Positions 56,616 to 64,000 of a stretch of DNA of 64,000 nucleotides are shown here, piece after piece. This DNA is from Laburnicola sp. R22_1. Lineage: Eukaryota; Ascomycota; Dothideomycetes; Pleosporales; Didymosphaeriaceae. The position numbers and the translations under genes were made by a program. The notes below the pieces were generated by a model. It worked only from the letters and a program-made list of their open reading frames with translations. It ran no database searches and was not told the origin of the DNA. Location of the stretch: positions 1,860,001-1,924,000 of the forward strand of contig JACONQ010000017.1 in assembly GCA_014281115.1 (NCBI GenBank), in the 5' to 3' direction. How positions within the stretch are numbered: the first letter of the stretch is position 1; every line of letters begins with the position of its first letter.

Positions 56616-58016
56616 TTAGCGATAGTTGGCCTGACGTAGCTTAGTGTTCTCCTTAGCAAGGATTGTCGCAGAGTGCATTGCTATCTGACATCCTTTCACA
56701 AGCTGAGCTAGAGCCTGACGTGTAGGGCTCTGCGATTGACGACTAAGGAAGTCACGCAGCAGCTGAGCAACTGTGTGAGGCGTCTCAGCAGTCCAGCGCC
56801 TCTCACTATTAGCTTCTTGCCTTGGGGGAGACGGCGTTCGGACTACAGTGAGCGACGATAGGACGCGCTCAGGACAGTGTGGGACAAGCCCTGCTGCTTG
56901 AAAGCCACTCTTGATTGACTGCTCTGAGAAGACTGAAGCCCTGATACGCGTGTAGATATTAAGAAATTCCTGCTTATTAATGTGAAAGATATGATTGCGC
57001 GCGAGCTTAGACACCTTGCGTCCGTACGCAGCTTTGAGCGGCGCGTAGCAGGCAACATCTAGCGGCTGCAGCAGATGTGAGCTATAAGCTGGCATACAAA
57101 GACTAATAATCTTGTTCTCTGTACAGAACTGATCAAACTCAGGCGTCGTATGGCTGCCATGGCCGTCTAGGATAAGCAGGCGATAGGCTCCAGCTAAGCG
57201 CAACGCGGTCTAATAGTTGAAGTGCTTAAGCTATTCTAGGCTAAGCTCGTTAGTTGTCTAGCTATTATTGCTCACTGCAAGCCTCCAGTTGCCTAGGATA
57301 AGCCAATACTAGCTAGCTTAGTGTAGCTTTCCAGACAGTATAATAAATGGCGAGAGCGCCCAGCCTAACGCGCTAACACATTTAATTGCTGTAACCTAGT
57401 CGCAATTGCCAGGCTGTATAGCAATTGCTCGCCTAACTCTATTAGAGCTTGTAACAACCTTAGACGTGCTGGCGACCCCTATTATGAATCCTGTCTCATT
57501 AAAATTGTATGTGTCCTTATCTGTTATGCTGTACTTCTAACGCGTGTCCTTAATAAGCTTGAACCAGGCTTTGAACTTGACTGGATCCTAACAGAGAGCA
57601 CGCTGAGTATGCAGCTTCCTGTCCCACTTAGTTATGAGCTCTGCCTGGCTGTTGACAAAGCGTGACACCCAGTTCTTGCCAATAGGCTGTGGAGGCGGGA
57701 TCTGGCCTCGAGCTTGAAGCAGGACGTCTGCCATTCGGCGCACATCAATAATATAGGGTGGAAAGCCTTGTCTATTAAGGTCTAGGATCTAGCGAACAAG
57801 AGACTGCTCTTTAAAAGGCGATAGCTTGCGTTTGTTAGACGTTGTCTCAATTCTAGCTTAGACACCACGGAGGCGCAACTAGAGGGTTAATTTAGGGACA
57901 TTATAGGCTGCTGCCATAGCGCGAATTAACTAATAAGGATAAGACTTGATTGAGACAAGGGCAAGACTAAGTCTGCCTTCTTTTAATAGCAATTAAGCTC
58001 GTCGTTGTTGAGCCAT
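56616..58016 (-). pseudogene. Broken pogo-like transposase (element 2)
   Basis: From ATG 58016 to the stop at 56616 the coding frame is continuous in register (467 codons, no frameshift) but is broken by point nonsense codons in its first half. The first is TAA at 57993-57995, in place of a probable Gln. The CENP-B-type helix-turn-helix block KNWVSRFVNSQAELITKW is readable. The first catalytic aspartate is lost: the frame reads YNFNETGF, with AAT at 57498-57500. The last 195 codons are open and keep LILDGHGSH and LQPLD. G-to-A and C-to-T changes fit RIP. The tail is Gln-rich helical. Cannot encode an active protein. Confidence 0.9.
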
Positions 58017-58041
58017 GGTCAAAAAGGTGGACGCGTCGTGT

Positions 58042-58098
58042 CGCGTTTTGGTGGGGTGCGCAGCTCAGTGGTGTACGCAGCTCACTGGTGGATTACGT
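58042..58098 (-). repeat. TIR of element 2 (transposase 5' end)
   Basis: Perfect inverted copy of 56283-56339. Next to it inside the element an extra CGCGTCGTGT-like stretch separates the repeat from the shared GTCAAAAAG motif, absent at the other end. Confidence 0.95.
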
Positions 58099-58100
58099 TA

Positions 58101-58413
58101 TCAACTTCGACCTCGGGACCTACCTGTAACCTTGGATCCTCTAACTTTAGGATGACCTTGACATTTGTGGTTCTTAAGGCGATGGAACTTTTTAATAGTA
58201 CCAGCATAGTGCCAATAATAACGGCGAAATTCCTCGAAACGGCCTCCAGAGCTAGAACTGTAGCAGCTACTTACATACGTATCATTCACATTTCAGAAAA
58301 TTCTTTATCAGCGAAAAGATCACACACACCTTACAGAATATCAATTGAGTTCGATGCCTCACGTTAAACGTTGCTAGCCGTCACATCAGAAATCCACCCC
58401 TATCCCACCTAAC
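58101..58413. other. Spacer between element 2 and DUF1295 gene
   Basis: 313 bp; no gene recognised. 3' flank of the DUF1295 gene. Confidence 0.45.
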
Positions 58414-59509
58414 TCAACTCCAAACCTTAGGAACAAGCATAGGCGTCTCCTCCTTCCACCTCCTATAATCTGCCCTCTTCCCAAACTTGGCATCATACTT
58501 CTTCTCGCTCAGTGGTACCCCACTCACCTTCAACAGCAAAAACGCCACAAACGCCGGACTCGCAGCACACATGCCCGCAGCAAGCACCTTCCCACTCACA
58601 TCCCCACTCAATCCCATCCCCACCTGCGCCGGTGTCCTAGCAAGCAGCCCAGACGCCGCAATTGCAATGCCGCTCCACAGCGTAATCTCGCCAAAGTAAT
58701 TCGGATGTCTGCTCTTCGCCCACAGTCCGCGCGTGAGAAACTCTTCAGCGTGCTTTTTTTCGCGTTTTTCTTGGCTCCATGCGCTCTTCTGTCTGTCGGC
58801 TATGACTTCGAATGTTAGACCGAAGGCGAAAAGCGCGAGACCGACGAGTTCTACGGCGTATGGTTTCGCATATATAGCTTGGGGGATCTTGGATGTCACA
58901 TGCTGAAGACGCGTGAGGGTGAAGGCTGAACGCGGAATACTGTTTACGAGGACGACGGGCAGCGTGCAGAGCGAGACCCATGTTGCCTGTGCGAAGAAGG
59001 CGGCTAAGAATTTTGGCGGCGAGGTGCGGATTTTGTCGAAGCGGGAGTCTTGCCCGGATTCAGTGGTGATGCGTTTGAAGAGGAAGGATCCCACTGTTTG
59101 GATATCAGCTTTTGCTTTAGCACGATATCTCCAACCCAGATTATGAGGAGTGAAAGTGGAAGGGGGGCATACATCTCACAGCCCAAACGCCCACCGCAGC
59201 GCTCAACACAGCTTGCCTCCACCACCATAACTCCTGTCCCGGCGCCGGGGCACTCAGATACTCTACCAGTCCTCCTGTGAACGCGCCTGTGTTCTTCGCT
59301 CGTAAATACGGTAGGAAGAAAGATAGCGCAGTGCAGGATATATACGTCACGCTGCCGCTGAGATCGTAATATCGTTCCGTCTGCGCCGCGATCGACAGGA
59401 CTGCAACGACGGTTTGGATGCCATATACGAGCGCAATAGAGGGTACTAGTGTTATTAGGAGCGGAGTGCGGAAGGCTGTTGTGTGGAGGAGGGACTGAAG
59501 GAGGGGCAT
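58414..59509 (-). CDS. DUF1295 / steroid 5-alpha-reductase-like membrane protein
   Basis: Integral membrane protein of the isoprenylcysteine methyltransferase/steroid-reductase fold group. Exons 59509-59173 and 59093-58414 (intron 59172-59094) give 338 residues with about six or seven hydrophobic helices. The C-terminal signature SRHPNYFGEITLWSGI, preceded by EFLTRGLWAK, is the DUF1295 hallmark (NADPH-binding region in related reductases). The intron join gives VRLGSFLFKRI, matching the expected hydrophobic helix. Members of this family are putative oxidoreductases; the substrate is unknown. Nothing in the neighbourhood suggests a sterol cluster. Confidence 0.88.
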
Positions 59510-60341
59510 GGTCGCGTGCTCTGGTTATGCTACGCAAGGACTGGAGTGGAGAGGTCGAGGGGAGGAGATAAATATCGGCGGTCGATGCTTGTATTTATGC
59601 ATTATGTCTTGCAGAGGCACGCGCAAATTCGGAGCCGCATAGTACGCTGTTGCCGTTTATGGCCGCTACAACAGATCGTGGTGGTCTGATGGTTAGGCCC
59701 CCAGATACGCGACTTGGATTGGTGTCATCGCGCCTTACCAGGCCGAACACTCCCCTCACTCCACGTCAATGAACAAAGTGTAGACACTATAACCAACATT
59801 GAAAAAAAAGAACGTTCAATGCTCCAACGCTCCTACATTACCCCAGACAAAAACAACATGATAGCCCAAGTAACGTTACGCCAGGCCGCAAGTAAATGAC
59901 CAATGAACCTAATTGACCATTCAGGAAGGTCCAACTCTATTTCTACTGCACTTCTTCACGAGCTATAGACCGTGATTACCCTGTACCGAAAGGTTTGCGA
60001 TGATTTATTACTCTCTTGATAGACCGTGAGAGATTCCAATTCATCACAGACCTATACGTAACTTGGCACAATCGCAACACGCAACACCATTTATTTATAC
60101 ATTCGAAACTTCCTAAGATTCAACCCCTCCATCTCCTCCGCACAAAAACAACGCTCTAACCAGCCAAAAGTTACCCATCCCTCCTCCACGCAAGAAAGCA
60201 ACTCAACCTCCCAACACCAGTCCCACTTGCAACGCCCATGCCGTTAACACCCTCACCCCAAGCGAACAAGAAACACAAGCAATAGTACCCAATTAAGAAT
60301 ATACAGAGCCAAAGATAAACTCAAAGAATCGCGCATGGTAT
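59510..60341. other. Intergenic: DUF1295 promoter and SEC3 3' flank
   Basis: No gene recognised. A stretch at 59672-59700 resembles a tRNA D-arm region (GGTCTGATGGTTAGG) but lacks a T-arm and acceptor pairing, so no tRNA is called. Confidence 0.5.
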
Positions 60342-63300
60342 TTACTTCCTAAAAGCAGCCGCGACATCGTTCGAGCTCCAGTCCATCTCCACCTCTCCCG
60401 CGTACACGTCCTGATTGATATGAACAGTGCGATCGTAAACATTATCGTACTTCTTCTCGCATTCTTTGAGCACCTTGAACACCAGATCACGGCTGATCGA
60501 TGGATCGTCCGCGTCGCCAAAGTGCTTGTCCACGCGCTTCTTGAGGGCCTCGATGCCCTTCCTGATTTCCTTGGCATCGAACGAGTGAACCAATTTCTTG
60601 AAGACAGAGCGGGAATGAGACGAGCGTTGTGCGATCGCTTGAGGGCTTGCGCCGGGTTGCGCGAGGAGCGTCTCCGTCGACTCGATGAATTCCTAGACCT
60701 CGTAAGCAAGCTGCTTCGTTGTCAGAACTATAGTCACTTACTAGTAGTTTACCCAATGGTCGCCGGATCACCGCGTCTACGTAGAGATCCATGTGTTCCT
60801 TCATTTCGTCCTGGGCTTTGGATTTCCAATCCAGGAGCACCGGATCGGCTCGTGCATCCACCTCTTCTACGTAATGGTTCATGTTTTCTATGAGGAGAAT
60901 GTGGTAGTTAAGTGCTTCCTTGTCTTCTGGGTCGGCTTGTCCTTGGGTAGCCATGACGGCCGGTGACTCTTTCGCGATGACCTTCAAGCTCTCGAACATT
61001 GCCTTGTTAATTTTCTGGTATGCATCGTCCACCATACGCCGTATTTCGAGGTGTTCGTTTTCCTCTGCAGGGGGCAACATGTTCTCAATAGCCATAGAGA
61101 AATGGGGGAAGGTCTTCATGAACGCGATGACACCCTTCCGCTTCTTGATCTTCACCTTGGTGTCTTCGATGGCACGAATCTGTTCGTCCACAAAGCGAGC
61201 GAAAAGACCCGTCAGGCGCTCATGCACCTTTTGAAGGTTCCGAGTAAGGAAATCTTGATTCGAATCCTCGATTTCGACGAGTTTTCGACCGACAGCGTAG
61301 AGGATGCCAACGCCTTGTCTACACCAAGATTAGCAGTTATCATTCCGAATCCGTTCCAGGGGACATACAGAGGATCAGCATTCACAGCCCATTCCACCAA
61401 GTTTTGAATCTCTGTAGGCCAGAACGAGAATATATCCTCCATAACCTCTGCGACGCGTTTAGCCATTGCCCTGTCTGCCTCATACTGCTTGCGAATCCAT
61501 AGATTTGGTCCGCGTCGTTCCGCAGGATGTGCTCTGGTAACAGCCTCTGGGAAATCAAGGGAATCGGTTGAAGTGGCGTGGAAGAACTCTGTTACGAAGT
61601 TCTGCTCGGTCAGAAGCACCGGCCCAATGTCCTCGAGAACCTTGGCGAATACGTCAAAGCCAAACAACTTCCCCTCTTGGGCCTTGTTCGCTTTGGTCTC
61701 CTTGTCTCCAGATGCTGCTCGAAGTCCACGAGCGAGAGTTTGACTCCGCTTCACGGTAAGCTTTCTGGCAGCACCAGTGATGCTCTCGGGCTCTTTTTCC
61801 TGTGCGGTGAACAAAAGCTCCAGCTCCTCGCCGGTGGGTTTGCGAGCAAAACGCTTCCATGATAGGATGTTATCTCGGATCTCGTCTTGGTACACCACAC
61901 CGGCCTTACTCTGGTACATGCGGAGGAGGGCGTCCCATGATGCTCGATCGATCTCTTTCGCAAACAGAATCACGGGGCTCAGCATCCACAGCATGTTTCG
62001 GCCGGCATCGTGCGCTTCGATGTTAGCTCTTGTCGAGGGCATGGACTTCTTGTCGATGTTGGCTAGGCTATCTTTGGTCTGCAAGAAAGCAGCGCCAAAA
62101 GTTATTTCCATATGCTTCTTCAACCGATCCAGAAACATGGCGCCCTCGTTGAGGTACCGGTCTTTCTTCTCCTGCAAAGCTTGCATAGAAGCGAGTTCGC
62201 TGTTGCCGAAGCCTGCGGTGGCTGCGAGTTTATTGAGGCCCCCAGTGTTGCCGGTACGGCTGCCCTCAATGAAGGAAGGGTCGATGGTCATCAAGGCCTT
62301 GTAAAGTAGGACTAGAGAAGACTCGATGGAGATCAATCCGGTCACCTTACCGATGGGTTCACGTCTGAGGGGTATAAGTTGGTCCTCGGTTATGGAAATT
62401 GTATCCACAAGTTGTTTTAGCTCATTTTGCAGCAGTCGCTGGTTCGCTGTCTGGACCTGCAACCCTTGGCTCTGAGCTTCGATGAAGGCGATATCGTCGT
62501 TCAGGCTCTGCACACGAAACATTAGTAGGCGCCGGGCAATTACATAGATTGCAACTTACACTTAGCTCGACGTTGTACAAGGTAAGAAGACCCTCAAGTT
62601 CGTCGCATTCTGCGATGGCACGATCTAAGAGCTTTTCGACTGCCTCTACGCGGTCGTCTTTTTGCTCGAGATGATTCAACCAACTACCAGCCTCGACTCG
62701 GACAATTTCGCGTCGGATATCGGATTCCAGGGACTCGATGTTCTTCGCTGAGAGTTCACTGCTACCCCATCCGAACTCTGATAGCAGAGTCTCAAACTCA
62801 AGTCCCCGCTCATCTAAGATGTTAGGATCAATGCCTAAACTAGAGATGTTCTTCATCTGTTGGTTTGACCTTCGTTTCTTGCGCCGCACTTCAACCTCGG
62901 CCGCAGGCTTGGCTGCAGGTGTTTCGACCTCTTCACTGGGTGACAAGGAGCGAGCTGGCAGCGTCGGTTCTTCGGCCTTGACTGCGACCGGTGATGGCGA
63001 TAGAGGCGCAGAGACTTTCAGTTCAGGAACGACCTCCGTTTGTAACGACAGGCGGTTTTTCGCTGGCTGTTCAGGTTTGAGTACGGCTTCCTCTTCTGTC
63101 TTCTTTTCCACTTCTTCTTTTGGTGCCGGCCGTTGAGGAACAAACACTGCACTGATCCCATCAGGTTCATCGGACGTTTTTGTCTCCTTGTTTAGCAACT
63201 TCTCTGCTGCTCCGCCAGCGCGAGGTTTGAAAGCGCCCGCAGCCTTGAAAGCACCCACAGCAGTTGCGGCTTTCCGGAAGGCATTCGCAGCGTCGGCCTT

Positions 63301-64000
63301 ACCCATCTTGTTTTTGTTGAGCATAGGACCAAGTGCAGAGCGATTGGCATCATCCTTTTCCTCTTCCGTGGCAGTCGGAACAGATTTCACCTCTGGTGCA
63401 ACCTCTGTTTCTTTCTCTGGCTCTTTGATAGGCTCTGTTACTGGCTCTACCTCTGTTATAGAAGAGTTTTCTGCCACAGGCAGTCGATCCTTTGGTTCTG
63501 AGGCTTTGGGTATTTGCGGTAAAGGAGTAGTCGGAGGTGGTGGGAGCTCAGAAGGCGGTATTGTTCTCTCGGTAGGGCGGTCGATTCGTAGACTGTCAGG
63601 AACAGTGTTTTGAGTGATTGGAACAGGTTTGGATCTTTCGGGCAACTCCTGTGGCCGTCTTCTGGGCGGTGGCTGAATTGGTGGTGGTTCCATGGGTGGT
63701 GCTGGCGACTGCGCCGGGGTGTGGAATTCGGTGTTCAGGCCACTAGCCTGAGTTTCGAAGCTTCGGGTGGATTGTTGTGACGGCCGATTCTCCATTGGCG
63801 GCCTTTTTCGCTCAGGAGGAGCGGCCCTTTGTCGGGCATCCTCAATAGCAGCGTCTTCGCCACGAGAGAAAGAGGAACTGGCATTACTTTGAGCTGTCCC
63901 TGGTCGAAGTCCTCTAGGCGATGGGTCACGTCTGAAGGATGGTGGATACCCATTTCCATTGGGCCTACGGTCATCAACAGGTGGAGTCCTCGATCCTACA
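60342..64000 (-). CDS. SEC3: Exocyst complex subunit Sec3 (5' truncated by window)
   Basis: Exocyst landmark subunit that tethers secretory vesicles at growth sites through PI(4,5)P2 and Rho GTPases. Exons visible: 64000-62560 (partial), 62507-61369, 61318-60742 and 60692-60342; introns 62559-62508, 61368-61319 and 60741-60693. About 1,169 codons are present. The visible N-terminal part is Pro/Ser/Glu-rich and disordered, then the coiled-coil region (LEFETLLSEFGWGSSELSAKNIESLE onward) and the Sec3 helical rods. Intron 3 restores DPLQGVGILYAVGRKL. The C-terminus ends VEMDWSSNDVAAAFRK. The lipid-binding PH domain expected at the N-terminus would lie beyond the right edge. The ATG at 63795 is internal: the frame stays open to the edge. 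Confidence 0.92.

Larger units (their letters stand above)
56283..58098 (-). mobile_element. Second, distinct pogo-like DNA transposon, inactivated
   Basis: 1,816-bp element with perfect 57-bp terminal inverted repeats, flanked by TA at 56281-56282 and 58099-58100. It carries a minus-strand pogo-type transposase frame. The TIR sequence and transposase differ from element 1, so they are separate families. Inserted upstream of VPH1 (174 bp from its ATG), in the same orientation, within the VPH1-DUF1295 spacer. Confidence 0.93.

Noticed and set aside
58414..59509. Sterol or secondary-metabolite cluster around the DUF1295 gene
   Set aside because: Neighbours are V-ATPase subunit a, a transposon and Sec3; no P450, synthase or transporter of a cluster is present.
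59672..59740. tRNA-like D-arm word near 59676
   Set aside because: No T-arm GGTTCGAATC-type sequence and no 7-bp acceptor pairing at the right distance.

Overview
The window is nuclear DNA of a filamentous ascomycete (Pezizomycotina). A Dothideomycete, perhaps Pleosporales, is my best guess but is inferred, not shown. The support is: short GT-AG introns (about 45-90 bp) with CTAAC/CTAAT-type branch sites; a HET-domain protein; an Argonaute; and two DNA transposons whose reading frames carry the G-to-A and C-to-T nonsense changes expected of repeat-induced point mutation (RIP). Gene content is ordinary euchromatin of about one gene per 3.5 kb. Gene models were built by hand from the sequence; each complete spliced model sums to a multiple of three.

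Layout, left to right. 1-10.0 kb: C-terminal part of Sly1 (+), a HET-domain protein (-), a universal stress protein with a long N-terminal extension (-), and mitoribosomal uS7m (-). 10.77-12.89 kb: a complete but dead pogo/Fot1-like transposon. 13.8-22.4 kb: an Argonaute, an unrecognised two-TM coiled-coil protein and a vacuolar Ca2+/H+ exchanger, all (+). 23.3-33.2 kb: a GH81 endo-beta-1,3-glucanase (-), Utp14 (-) divergent from mitoribosomal mL41 (+), Coq3 (-) and TFIIE-beta (-). 33.6-48.8 kb: an Mlp1/TPR nucleoporin, a nucleotide-sugar transporter and the meiotic helicase Mer3/HFM1, all (+). 50.3-56.1 kb: a PLP aminotransferase (-) and V-ATPase subunit a (-). 56.28-58.10 kb: a second, different pogo-like transposon, also dead. 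58.4-64.0 kb: a DUF1295 membrane protein (-) and the exocyst subunit Sec3 (-), which runs off the right edge.

The genes do not form an operon or a biosynthetic cluster. Loose themes are secretion (Sly1, Sec3, sugar transporter), the vacuole (Vcx1, V-ATPase a) and mitochondria (uS7m, mL41, Coq3). The Argonaute sits 0.9 kb from a RIP-inactivated transposon, but nothing in the sequence links the two functionally.

I found no convincing undescribed system. The most interesting structural signal is in the transposon ends. Both elements, although unrelated in TIR sequence, have a short motif at TIR positions 15 and 32 (17-bp period). Other points are a 90-bp repeat present in inverted orientation at 2.34 and 49.35 kb, two introns divisible by three with no stop, and a long low-complexity insert with a seven-histidine run in the GH81 enzyme.
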